A stretch of 64,000 bases of DNA from an uncultured Flavobacteriaceae bacterium (GTDB taxonomy: Bacteria > Bacteroidota > Bacteroidia > Flavobacteriales > Flavobacteriaceae), in NCBI GenBank assembly GCA_947502635.1, contig CANNAN010000002.1, positions 248,001 to 312,000 on the forward strand, written 5' to 3'. The notes below the pieces were generated by a model that saw only the letters and a list, made by a program, of their open reading frames with translations, was not told the DNA's origin and made no database searches. The translations under genes and the position numbers were made by a program. Shown here piece by piece: positions 34,963-43,580 of the stretch (position 1 is its first letter; every line of letters starts with the position of its first letter).

Positions 34963-36123
34963 TTACCCTCTAAACAAAAAGAAATCATCTTTCATATGTT
35001 CAATTTTAGAATCTTCGTTGGTAATAATATAATCGATAGCTTGAGATGTGAAATCTTTGCCTTTCTTTGTTAAAGACACTACACTATTTTCAATAAGGAT
35101 CATGTTGTTTTTAAGTGCCAATTCTAATACTGTTTTACTGCGTACTTTTTGCCAATTAATGTGTTCGTTAAGATGATTTACATGACGTTCTTCTTCTTCG
35201 CTATGATTTCTTAAATGCAATAAAAAGGTAAGTAACGACACTTCTGTGCGTTGTTGCTTTTCTCTGTAAAGTACAGCGATAACTCCTTTATTGGGAGCAA
35301 ATAGATAAACCATTAAAAAGATAAAACCCAACATGGTTGTAATAGAACCAGCAATAGAAGCATCTAACCAATGTGCTAACCAATAACCAGAAATGGCACT
35401 AAATACACCAAAACAAATAGCATACATTAGCATGCGTTTTAGGTTGGTAGTAAGTAAATAGGCAGTAGCGGCAGGTGCAATCATTAAAGCAACGACTAAA
35501 ATGGCTCCAACAGCATCAAAAGCACCAACAGTGGTTACTGAAGAAACCGTCATAAGTCCATAATGAATAATAGCAGGAGAAAATCCTAAAGATGCTGCTA
35601 AACCAGCATCAAATGTGCTTATTTTGAGTTCTTTAAAAAAGGCAAACAGTAAGCCAATGGTGATTAATAAGATACTGCCAATAACCCATAATGATTTTGG
35701 TCCAACATCTACCCCGGCAATTAATAATCTGTCAAAAGGAGCAAAAGCTAACTCTCCTAACAAAACAGCATCCACATCTAAATGAACATCGTTGGCATTT
35801 TTAGCAATTAAAATAACACCAATACTAAACAATATAGGAAACACTAACCCGATTGCTGTGTCTTCTTTTACCAAGCCCGTTTTTTGAATATACTCCACTA
35901 AAACAACCGTAATAATTCCTGTTATGGCTGCAAGTAAGATTAGTAATGGTGAGTTTAAATCTTGAGTTATAAAAAAACCTATAACAATACCTGGTAAAAT
36001 AGAATGACTTATAGCATCGCTAATCATTGCCATTTTACGAAGCACTAAAAAAGTGCCTGGAATCGCACAAGCAATAGCAACCAAACTAGCAATAAGCTGT
36101 ATTTCTATTTGAGCGTTACTCAT
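34963..36123 (-). CDS. metal ABC transporter permease with C-terminal winged-helix domain (TroD-like)
   Basis: 386 residues. The first 280 are the ABC-3 permease fold of Mn/Zn/Fe importers with about eight membrane helices and signature-like regions such as MISDAISHSILPGIVIGFFI and GAILVVALMIAPAATAYL. The last 90 residues are a soluble DtxR-like winged helix (VNHLNEHINWQKVRSKTVLE, LKNNMILIENSVVSLTKKGK), an extension absent from classical ZnuB/TroD. It overlaps the upstream permease by 8 bases (ATGAGTAA), so it is translationally coupled. Confidence 0.9.
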   Translation of the reverse strand: MSNAQIEIQLIASLVAIACAIPGTFLVLRKMAMISDAISHSILPGIVIGFFITQDLNSPLLILLAAITGIITVVLVEYIQKTGLVKEDTAIGLVFPILFSIGVILIAKNANDVHLDVDAVLLGELAFAPFDRLLIAGVDVGPKSLWVIGSILLITIGLLFAFFKELKISTFDAGLAASLGFSPAIIHYGLMTVSSVTTVGAFDAVGAILVVALMIAPAATAYLLTTNLKRMLMYAICFGVFSAISGYWLAHWLDASIAGSITTMLGFIFLMVYLFAPNKGVIAVLYREKQQRTEVSLLTFLLHLRNHSEEEERHVNHLNEHINWQKVRSKTVLELALKNNMILIENSVVSLTKKGKDFTSQAIDYIITNEDSKIEHMKDDFFLFRG

Positions 36124-37243
36124 TATTTTCGGTTTGTTGGTTGTATAAATTAGAAGCGGTATTAAAGCCCTCTTCCGTTAAACTCCACATGCTACCATCA
36201 AGTTTCACATAATTTTTTCGAACTAATTTTTGAAGTGTTCCTTTTGTAAACCCTTGAAAATTGTTCAAAATCTTAATGGCGTGAGGGTGCGAAATATTAT
36301 CATGCGTTTCTGCTATGTGATACATGAAAGATAATGTTTTATGAAGTTGTAAATCACGACGATTTTTGATGAATCGTATTTGTTTAAAAAGTAATCCCCG
36401 ACTTGGAGAAAATATAAATGAAATTAATACAAACACACCTGCGACAATAACAATTACAGGTCCCGTTGATAAGTTATTTTGGCTAGCGCTAATAGCTGTG
36501 CCAAATACACCCGAAAAAGCTCCAAAAATAGCAGCTAGAAATACCATCACTCCCAAACTATTAGTCCATTGTCTTGCAGCAGCAGCAGGCGCTAATAACA
36601 TAGCACTCATAAGTACAACACCAACCGTTTGTAATCCTAACACAATGGCCAGTACAATAAATGTGGTAATTAAAATGTCTATGAATTTGGTATTAAACCC
36701 TAGTGTTTTTGTATAGTCGGCATCAAAAAGAAGTATTTTAAATTCTTTCCAGAAAAGTAATAAAACGAGAAGGCAAGCCCCTGTTACAATAGTCATAAGC
36801 CATACATCGCTTTCTACCAAAGTAGCTGCTTGTCCAAATAAATATTTATCTAAACCAGCTTGATTAGCATTGGGTTGTTTTTGAATAAAGGTTAAGAGGA
36901 GCATTCCAAAACCAAAAAACAGAGATAAAATAAGCCCTAAAGCCGTATCTGATTTTAAATGTGTTTTACTAACGATACCACGAATCCAAAATGTGCCTAT
37001 AAGCCCACTTACTAAAGCACCTAATAATAATACATTACTGTCTTTTGCTCCTGTAATTAAAAAAGCAATAGCAATTCCAGGTAAGGCAGCATGTGATATA
37101 GCATCTCCCAATAAACTTTGTTTTCGTAATACGGCAAAACTACCTAACATACCTGTAACTGCACCCAGAACAGCGGTGCCTAATGTTATGGTTCTTAAAG
37201 TGTAGTCTGTAAAAACTAGTTTTATGTATTCTGTTATATCCAT
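36116..37243 (-). CDS. metal ABC transporter permease with C-terminal winged-helix tail (TroC-like)
   Basis: 375 residues. The ABC-3 permease core runs to about residue 285 (GDAISHAALPGIAIAFLI, VGVVLMSAMLLAPAAAARQW). After it comes a soluble helical/winged segment (LHKTLSFMYHIAETHDNISH, GTLQKLVRKNYVKLDG), as in the partner permease. Together the two permeases should form the channel for Mn2+, Zn2+ or Fe2+. A 382-bp gap separates it from the ATPase gene. Confidence 0.9.
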   Translation of the reverse strand: MDITEYIKLVFTDYTLRTITLGTAVLGAVTGMLGSFAVLRKQSLLGDAISHAALPGIAIAFLITGAKDSNVLLLGALVSGLIGTFWIRGIVSKTHLKSDTALGLILSLFFGFGMLLLTFIQKQPNANQAGLDKYLFGQAATLVESDVWLMTIVTGACLLVLLLFWKEFKILLFDADYTKTLGFNTKFIDILITTFIVLAIVLGLQTVGVVLMSAMLLAPAAAARQWTNSLGVMVFLAAIFGAFSGVFGTAISASQNNLSTGPVIVIVAGVFVLISFIFSPSRGLLFKQIRFIKNRRDLQLHKTLSFMYHIAETHDNISHPHAIKILNNFQGFTKGTLQKLVRKNYVKLDGSMWSLTEEGFNTASNLYNQQTENNE

Positions 37244-37625
37244 TTTGTTATTCCTGCCTTTTGGCTATGCTCAAGATAAATTGCTGAAAGAACCTCTTCT
37301 TTTTTCGCATATTATATTTTTTAAAATTTTGAACTTGTTTCAGAATTTCAATATTAATTTATTCATTTTGTTTTGATGCAAAACGAACCAAAAACCATGT
37401 CAAAATTAGGAAATTGCTAAAGCACCATTCATTACAGAACTACGTGCTTGAAACTTCGTTTCGCATCTTCATTCCTTCATTTCTGAATTTTGACTTTTCC
37501 GACTATGTCGGAATTTCAAGTTTTATTTATGTTTTTGTTCCTGTTTTTAATTTTTACTTATTCAATATTATTAACAGTGACTGAACACTGTTTACTGAGA
37601 CTACAAACTGTTACTGTACACTTTT
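37244..37625. other. intergenic region with dispersed-repeat sequence
   Basis: This 382-bp gap interrupts the transporter operon. It holds an A/T-rich segment, a palindromic GACTTTTCCGACTATGTCGGAA stretch (37490-37512; core TTCCGACTATGTCGGAA), and a run of degenerate CACTG/ACTG motifs at 37573-37620 (CAGTGACTGAACACTGTTTA). No gene is seen. It looks like dispersed repeat DNA inserted between co-transcribed genes. Confidence 0.5.
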
Positions 37626-38399
37626 CTACTCCTGTATACTCACTTTATAATTAATACCATAGGTTTTTGTTAAATTATCATCATTAAAGATGTCTTTAAC
37701 GGGGCCTGTTGCAATTTTTTTCACGTTTAAAAATGTGACCCAGTCGAAATATTCTGGAACCGTTTGTAAATCGTGATGTACAACTATTACTGTTTTATTA
37801 GCTTTTCTTAACTCTTTTAAGATATTGATAATGGCAATTTCGGTAGTCGCATCAACCCCTTGGAAGGGTTCATCCATAAAATAGATGGAAGCATCTTGCA
37901 CTAAAGCTCTTGCAAGGAAAATACGTTGTTGCTGTCCTCCAGAAAGCTGACTTATTTGTCTGTTTTTAAAAGGGAGCATGCCTACTTTTTCTAAGGCTTC
38001 AAGCGCCAGTTTTTTTTCTTTCTGTCCAGGGCGTTTTATCCAACCCAGACTACCATACGTGCCCATCATTACAACATCTAAGGCAGTTGTTGGGAAATCC
38101 CAATCCACACTTCCTTTTTGTGGTACATAGGCAACTAACGCACGTTGTTTTTCGTAAGATTTCCCATAAATACTAACACTGCCAGCAATGGGGTTTAAAA
38201 TACCTAGAATTGATTTTATTAATGTTGATTTTCCTGCGCCATTTGGTCCAACTATAGCCATAAGAACGCCTTCGGGTATTTCTAAATCGATATCCCAAAG
38301 TACAGGTTTGTAGTTATATGCTACGGTTAAATCGTCTATTTTTACAGCTATTCTTCCTGCAGAAGGAGTCTGTTGGTTTTCTTTATCTTCGTTCATCAT
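37626..38399 (-). CDS. metal ABC transporter ATP-binding protein (TroB-like)
   Basis: 257 residues, the normal length for this subunit. Walker [10 protein letters not shown], signature [15 protein letters not shown], Walker [18 protein letters not shown] and switch His (VVHHD) are all intact. It energises uptake by the two permeases encoded downstream. ATG 38399 or the next codon (MMNEDKEN) can start it. It is 70 bases downstream of the binding-protein gene; the gap contains another short GCCTTCGCAG repeat piece. Confidence 0.95.
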   Translation of the reverse strand: MMNEDKENQQTPSAGRIAVKIDDLTVAYNYKPVLWDIDLEIPEGVLMAIVGPNGAGKSTLIKSILGILNPIAGSVSIYGKSYEKQRALVAYVPQKGSVDWDFPTTALDVVMMGTYGSLGWIKRPGQKEKKLALEALEKVGMLPFKNRQISQLSGGQQQRIFLARALVQDASIYFMDEPFQGVDATTEIAIINILKELRKANKTVIVVHHDLQTVPEYFDWVTFLNVKKIATGPVKDIFNDDNLTKTYGINYKVSIQE

Positions 38400-38469
38400 C
38401 TAATTAATTTTTTGAATTAATTTAATGCCCATGGCTTTTCGATTATGAGCTTCCTGCCTTCGCAGAAAT

Positions 38470-39378
38470 TTATTTCAATGCATTCACGATCGTATTTACA
38501 TTATACTCAAACATGCCAATATATGTACCTTCTAAGGTACCTGTATTTCCAAGGGCATCCGAGTATAAAGAACCTCCAATAATAACATCATGTCCTTTAG
38601 AATTTACGGCTGCTTGTAAAGCTTCAATAGTACGTTTTGGTACCGAACTTTCTACAAAAATAGCTTTTACATTTCTTTCTATTATAAAAGCCGATAATTT
38701 TTGAACATCCTGTACACCAGCTTCGGTCGCAGTAGATAGTCCTTGTAAGCCCACAACCTCGAACCCGAAAGACTTACCAAAGTAGTTAAAAGCATCATGT
38801 GCTGTTACTAAAATACGTTTTTCTTTCGGCAACGATTCTTCTATAATGTGATGCATGGTTGCTTTTAAAGTGCTCAATTTTTTCATGTAACTTACACGAT
38901 TTGCTTCAAAAACAGCCTTCTTATCAGGAATAGCGTCAATAAGTATATCTGTTACATATTCTGTTGCTTTGATCCAATAATCAACATTAAACCAAATATG
39001 GGGATCGTAATTAGAAGCGAAATATTCCGAACCGATAAGTGTTTTTTCATCTAGAGCATCAGAAATAGCAATGGTTTTTTTGTTTTTCATTTTCTCGAAT
39101 ACTTCAACGAGTTTGCCCTCGAGATGCAGTCCATTGTAAAAAATAATATCTGCGCTAGACAGTTTGGTAACATCACCTTCACTGGCTTTATATAAATGTG
39201 GATCGACGCCACTTCCCATTAACCCTTGTAAATTTATGTGTTCACCACCAATGTTCTTCACCAAATCGGTGATCATGGAGGTTGTAGTTACCACGTTTAA
39301 TTTACCATTTGTTTTTTTTTCGTTTTTACAACTGAAAAAGATTAAACTGATAATGATTATGTAGAGGTATTTTTGCAT
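38470..39378 (-). CDS. metal ABC transporter substrate-binding lipoprotein (TroA/ZnuA family)
   Basis: 302 residues from ATG 39378. The frame extends 30 codons further, but the lipoprotein signal MQKYLYIIIISLIFFSCKNE sets the start. Cluster A-1 fold. Candidate metal ligands are His in VDPHLYKAS, His in YDPHIWFNVDYW, Glu in KAIFVESSVPKRT and Asp in IIGGSLYSDALG, the TroA/MntC-type His2-Glu-Asp set. There is no His-rich loop, which favours Mn/Fe over Zn, but not decisively. It is 28 bases after the TonB receptor gene. Confidence 0.93.
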   Translation of the reverse strand: MQKYLYIIIISLIFFSCKNEKKTNGKLNVVTTTSMITDLVKNIGGEHINLQGLMGSGVDPHLYKASEGDVTKLSSADIIFYNGLHLEGKLVEVFEKMKNKKTIAISDALDEKTLIGSEYFASNYDPHIWFNVDYWIKATEYVTDILIDAIPDKKAVFEANRVSYMKKLSTLKATMHHIIEESLPKEKRILVTAHDAFNYFGKSFGFEVVGLQGLSTATEAGVQDVQKLSAFIIERNVKAIFVESSVPKRTIEALQAAVNSKGHDVIIGGSLYSDALGNTGTLEGTYIGMFEYNVNTIVNALK

Positions 39379-39406
39379 GTGTTTAATTTTGTTGTAATGT
39401 ACTAAA

Positions 39407-41653
39407 TTATTTAAATGAATAACGCAACCCAAAAAACAAGCGTATGCCTTGATTGGGAGCGTAAACATATGATGGGTCGAATGTTAATCCATAAGGATTA
39501 TCTGGTGTTGCAAGTGCATTACCATCATTGTCGAAAGTAACATACTTGTCAAATGGATCGTTTGCTCTAGCTATAATAAAGGGGTTGCCTTTATTTGGTG
39601 TCCAATTTAATAGATTTTTTACACCTCCGTAAATTTCAAAATTTGATAAACCGTCATAAGTTAGTTGAATATTTTGAATACTCCAGGTTGGTGAATTCTC
39701 GCTTCTTGGGTCTAATTCACCTAATAAAGGTAATCGCATGGGGCCATAGATATTACCTGTATAATCGAGAGTTAGATTGGTTTTGTAATTTTTATACGAA
39801 ACCGCCCAGGTTCCTGTGAAACGTTCTGTTAAAATTTGACGCTGTTTTACGCCATTTTCGGTTTGAGATACATCTTGAAATGTGCCGCCTATTAAAACCT
39901 TAATACCGCTGGCTACAATGGCATCTAAATTTACACTTACTCCTTTTGTTTCGGCTTTACCATTTAAATTGTCGTATATAATTTGATTTGGATTTGTGTC
40001 GTAATCAGGCAAGATTAAATTGGAGAAATGCGTATACCAGGCAGAAGCATCTAAGCCAATTATGGCACCCGATTTCGTGTAAAATTTCTTTAAGTAATTA
40101 ACATTGATATTATATGAGCGTTCTGGTTTTAAAGCCTCAGCAATTATAACATCTCTAGCACCAGTGAGTGCAGCATGTTCTTCGGTGAAAATATTAACCA
40201 CCCTAAATCCAGTTCCAGCATTCACACGAAAAATGTCATCGCTGGTAGGTTTAAATTTGTAAGCAATTCTTGGAGTAAATATGTTACCATGCCTTTTATC
40301 ATAATCGTAACGAGCACCTAATAATACCGTGTGTTTGTCACTAAGTTTAATCTCATCTTGAACAAAAAGAGATGGAATAACAACTTCATCAGCCTCAACA
40401 GTTGCTGGAGTGTTATCATTGTAGAAATTGTACCTGGCAGCAGCACCAAATAATAAGTCATGGTTTTTAAGTGGTTTATCCCATGTGAATTGGCCGAAAC
40501 CAATACGTTGTTGTGCTAAGTAAGGCACATTTCCGTATATTGAATTTTGATCGTGATCTGTATAGGAAAATTGGAAAAGTACTTTTTCTGTTACTGGTAA
40601 TTGATATTTTCCTAAAAGTTCAAAACGAGAAGTATAAATACTTTCACCATAAACTTCATCTCCACCTCTAAAAGATGAGTTCCATTGCATCTCTCCGCCC
40701 CACCTATCTTCATAAAAATAACGACCAGCCAAAGAAAACAGCCTATTTTCGTTACGTTTAAAATCCCATTTCTGAAAAACCGAAATTCTATTTTGAAGGG
40801 TTAAATCGGTAAAATTATCTCCGTTATTATCTATTGGATTATCATAGTTGAAATAATTAGTACCAAAAAGTAAATGGGCTTTATTGCCTACTTTGGTTTT
40901 AAATCCTAAATCAAGGTTAACTTCTCCCCAACCCGTAACATAACTGTCAGCAAAAAAACGAGGCGCATTTTCTGGAAGTTTTGTTATGATATTAATTAAA
41001 CCACCTACAGCTTCACTTCCATAAAGGGAAGATGCTGGGCCTTTTACAATTTCAATTTGCTCAATTAAGGAATTAGGAATTCCCGATAAACCATAAACGG
41101 TAGATAATCCACTTACAATGGGCATACCATCAATAAGCACAAGTGTGTATGGCCCTTCTAAACCATTAATGTGAATATCTCCCGTATTACAAACATTACA
41201 ATTAATTTGTGGGCGGACACCGTTTACATTTTGCAAGGCTTCAAAAATATTAGGTGTTGGATTCTTTTTTAAAAAAGCAGGCGAGTAAACTTCAACGGGT
41301 ACTGGACTTTCTAAACGAGATACAGCTTTTAATGTTCCTGTAACCACAACTTCGTCAAGTAATTCTGATTCTGGTAAATCAAAGTTTACAACCATATCAT
41401 TTGAGGATATATTAATTGTTTTTTTTCGAGTTTGATACCCAGTAAAAGAAGCAATAATGGTATAGGTTCCAGGGGTTACATTTTTTATGTTAAAAGAACC
41501 ATCGTTTTTTGATACAGCTCCTTTTTTTGTATTTTTTAAATAAATATTCACAAAAGGTAAAGCACTACCATCTGATTTTGTTTTACCTGTTATATTTTGG
41601 GCATTTACTGTAAAAGATAATACACTTATAAAGAGTATTATTAGATGTCTCAT
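39407..41653 (-). CDS. TonB-dependent receptor, probably metal or metallophore uptake
   Basis: 748 residues from ATG 41653 (TTG 41671 is possible but lies in the promoter). Signal peptide; CarboxypepD_reg-like domain at about 20-105 (ITGKTKSDGSALPFVNIYLK); plug at about 110-225 (PYTLVLIDGMPIVSGLSTVY, GPASSLYGSEAVGGLINIIT); 22-strand barrel ending in the typical LFFGLRYSFK. The plug has CNVCNTGDIHINGL, a Cys-x2-Cys pair seen in metal-linked receptors. Its place at the head of the tro-type operon and facing a DtxR-family repressor supports Mn/Fe uptake. Confidence 0.92.
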   Translation of the reverse strand: MRHLIILFISVLSFTVNAQNITGKTKSDGSALPFVNIYLKNTKKGAVSKNDGSFNIKNVTPGTYTIIASFTGYQTRKKTINISSNDMVVNFDLPESELLDEVVVTGTLKAVSRLESPVPVEVYSPAFLKKNPTPNIFEALQNVNGVRPQINCNVCNTGDIHINGLEGPYTLVLIDGMPIVSGLSTVYGLSGIPNSLIEQIEIVKGPASSLYGSEAVGGLINIITKLPENAPRFFADSYVTGWGEVNLDLGFKTKVGNKAHLLFGTNYFNYDNPIDNNGDNFTDLTLQNRISVFQKWDFKRNENRLFSLAGRYFYEDRWGGEMQWNSSFRGGDEVYGESIYTSRFELLGKYQLPVTEKVLFQFSYTDHDQNSIYGNVPYLAQQRIGFGQFTWDKPLKNHDLLFGAAARYNFYNDNTPATVEADEVVIPSLFVQDEIKLSDKHTVLLGARYDYDKRHGNIFTPRIAYKFKPTSDDIFRVNAGTGFRVVNIFTEEHAALTGARDVIIAEALKPERSYNINVNYLKKFYTKSGAIIGLDASAWYTHFSNLILPDYDTNPNQIIYDNLNGKAETKGVSVNLDAIVASGIKVLIGGTFQDVSQTENGVKQRQILTERFTGTWAVSYKNYKTNLTLDYTGNIYGPMRLPLLGELDPRSENSPTWSIQNIQLTYDGLSNFEIYGGVKNLLNWTPNKGNPFIIARANDPFDKYVTFDNDGNALATPDNPYGLTFDPSYVYAPNQGIRLFFGLRYSFK

Positions 41654-41668
41654 AGGATATTTTTTATG

Positions 41669-41676
41669 CAAATATA
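41669..41676 (-). promoter_or_regulatory. -7 box of the TonB-receptor promoter
   Basis: On the - strand, TATATTTG fits TAnnTTTG. The palindrome at 41681-41704 sits immediately upstream, between -7 and -33, so a repressor bound there would block it. Confidence 0.55.
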
Positions 41677-41680
41677 AAAT

Positions 41681-41704
41681 AATTTTTAGATTAGTCTAAA
41701 AATT
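41681..41704. promoter_or_regulatory. palindromic operator, probably bound by the DtxR/MntR-type regulator
   Basis: AATTTTTAGA-TTAG-TCTAAAAATT has perfect 10-base arms around a 4-base centre. It lies between the divergent TonB receptor and the metal regulator and resembles the TTAGG-TTAG-CCTAA layout of DtxR/IdeR/MntR boxes. It could control both directions. The protein-site pairing is inferred from position. Confidence 0.72.
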
Positions 41705-41725
41705 ATTTTATGTTATTAATTATTA

Positions 41726-41733
41726 TATCTTTG
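41726..41733 (+). promoter_or_regulatory. -7 box of the metal regulator gene
   Basis: TATCTTTG matches TAnnTTTG, 20 bases before the ATG. A second half-site-like TTTTGTCTAAAAAAC follows at 41734-41748. The palindromic operator covers its -33 region. Confidence 0.5.
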
Positions 41734-41752
41734 TTTTGTCTAAAAAACAGCT

Positions 41753-42409
41753 ATGATAACCCTTACGGAAGAAAATTATATTAAAGCGATTTATCACTTA
41801 GGAAAGTATGGTGTCAATAATGTAAGTACAAATGCTATTGCCAAAGAAATGGAGACAAAAGCATCTTCTGTGACCGATATGGTTAAGAAACTTTCTGAAA
41901 AGGGATATGTTGATTATAAAAAATATCAGGGCGTTACTTTAACTGAAAAAGGGAAAGAAATTGCTGTAAACATCGTGAGAAAACATAGGCTTTGGGAGGT
42001 GTTCTTAGTTGAGAAATTAAATTTTTCATGGGATGAGGTTCATGAAGTGGCAGAGCATTTAGAACACATAAAGTCTAAAAAATTAATTAGTCAATTAGAT
42101 GCCTTTTTAGAATTTCCTACTCATGATCCGCATGGTGACCCTATTCCAGATAAAACAGGTAAGATTAAAAAGATTGATAAAATACTACTTTCTGAAGCGA
42201 AAATAGGAGATGATTGTATCTGCGTTGGTGTTCAGGATTCTTCGTCTGATTTTTTAAAATATTTAGATAAAAATAATATAGCTTTAGGTACGGAATTGAA
42301 AGTTTGTCACCGTGAACCTTTTGACAACTCCATCACTATAGAAATAAAAGCGAAGGAGTTGATAATATCTAATATGATTGCTAATAACCTGTTTGTTAAG
42401 GTTTCTTAG
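41753..42409 (+). CDS. DtxR/MntR-family metal-dependent regulator
   Basis: 218 residues. N-terminal winged helix (TEENYIKAIYHLG, VSTNAIAKEMETKASSVTDM), dimerisation and metal domain (KHRLWEVFLVEKLNFSWDEV, HEVAEHLEHIKSKKL with the Glu/His ligands of the family) and a C-terminal FeoA/SH3-like domain (ALGTELKVCHREPFDNSIT). It should repress metal-uptake genes when Mn2+ or Fe2+ is sufficient. The divergent TonB-TroABCD operon and the palindrome between them are the obvious target. Confidence 0.92.
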   Translation: MITLTEENYIKAIYHLGKYGVNNVSTNAIAKEMETKASSVTDMVKKLSEKGYVDYKKYQGVTLTEKGKEIAVNIVRKHRLWEVFLVEKLNFSWDEVHEVAEHLEHIKSKKLISQLDAFLEFPTHDPHGDPIPDKTGKIKKIDKILLSEAKIGDDCICVGVQDSSSDFLKYLDKNNIALGTELKVCHREPFDNSITIEIKAKELIISNMIANNLFVKVS

Positions 42410-42413
42410 ACGC

Positions 42414-43301
42414 TTATTTAAATCGAACTTGCTTCTTTATAAACTTAGGGAATTTTTTGATACCTGTTAAAGTAAGATCTTTATAGTAACATTCTGCAGC
42501 TTCAGATTGAATTTGTATTTGCCCTTTGGTTAAAGGAGAGCCGTTTTCAGGATTTATGGCATTTTCAACGACCATAACAATTTCACTATTTACAACATGA
42601 ACAGCATCGTTTCCAACCACATAAATTTCTAAATGATTCCACTCGCCATGAGGTGCATCAGGTTCTTTGGAAGCACTTGTGTATCCAATTTTGTCTAAAT
42701 AAGTATCAGAATTAGGGTCGTACATACTTCTCTTTTCTCCTTTTTTTCCTCGAATTTCAACTTGAGGCCCTGGTGTTGAAGGTGTTGCTGTATTGCCCGA
42801 AATAGGAATAAAATCGCCCATATCGGTTTCTTGTACCTGGTATTCCATACTGGTTTTCCAGGTTTTCCAAAAACGACCATGCTCCCCGTAACAGTGGTAT
42901 AATATACCACTATCTCTTAAGGCTTCTAATCTTGGAGCCCATTTTTTGTCACCCCATTTAAACATGACACTTAAATGATAATTTTCGTAGGATGATTTTG
43001 TTGTTAAGCCACCGTAAATTTCGCCTGTAACTTTTAATATAGGCTTTCCATTTTCTGTAATGACAGAGAATACATTTTTTACATCATTGTTAAGACCTAA
43101 AGGTGTTCCGTTATGCACATTATTAGATTGATAGGTTCCTGCTGGTAAGTCTTCAACAGTTATATGTGCTATACCATTCCACTTTTCGAACTGACTTAAG
43201 CTAGAATCCAATAGTTGAATTGTTTCACCCTTTTTTTGAGCCGATATGAAACCTGTAAATAGTAATAATAGGCTTAAGGTGTAGAAATATGTTTTTTTCA
43301 T
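42414..43301 (-). CDS. secreted DUF1080 (3-keto-disaccharide hydrolase-like) protein
   Basis: 295 residues from ATG 43301 (an ATG eight codons upstream is possible), signal peptide (LFTGFISAQ). The domain is a concanavalin-like beta-sandwich of the DUF1080/3-keto-disaccharide hydrolase group: [48 protein letters not shown] and ending [20 protein letters not shown]. It is a paralogue of the protein at 49768. It is convergent with the metal regulator gene (4 bases between stops) and has no operon partner. Confidence 0.88.
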   Translation of the reverse strand: MKKTYFYTLSLLLLFTGFISAQKKGETIQLLDSSLSQFEKWNGIAHITVEDLPAGTYQSNNVHNGTPLGLNNDVKNVFSVITENGKPILKVTGEIYGGLTTKSSYENYHLSVMFKWGDKKWAPRLEALRDSGILYHCYGEHGRFWKTWKTSMEYQVQETDMGDFIPISGNTATPSTPGPQVEIRGKKGEKRSMYDPNSDTYLDKIGYTSASKEPDAPHGEWNHLEIYVVGNDAVHVVNSEIVMVVENAINPENGSPLTKGQIQIQSEAAECYYKDLTLTGIKKFPKFIKKQVRFK

Positions 43302-43412
43302 TTTTAATAAATTAATGGAAATCAATATGAATTATAAAGTCTTAAAGTTATTATAAAAACTGGAATGTTTAATGGTGAAAATATTTTTATAAATATTTAA
43401 GCGGTGAAGTGT

Positions 43413-43553
43413 TTAATGACAACCACAATTATCATCTCCTCCACAAGCTTTAGTTTTTTTCTTTTTAGGAGACCAGATATATGTTTTTACAATAAACATA
43501 ACAGCTAAAATTAAAGCTGTAAAAACTAATATGTTTTGTATAATTGTATTCAT
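43413..43553 (-). CDS. FeoB-associated Cys-rich membrane protein
   Basis: A 46-residue protein: one transmembrane helix (NILVFTALILAVMFIVKTYI), a basic turn (PKKKKTK), then ACGGDDNCGCH, a small Cys/Asp tail able to bind metal. This is the pattern of the small FeoB-associated Cys-rich membrane protein encoded after feoB in many Bacteroidota, thought to fill the place of FeoC. Its ATG is 27 bases after the feoB stop, on the same strand. Confidence 0.85.
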   Translation of the reverse strand: MNTIIQNILVFTALILAVMFIVKTYIWSPKKKKTKACGGDDNCGCH

Positions 43554-43580
43554 AACTACTTGGTCGTTTAAATTTTTAAA

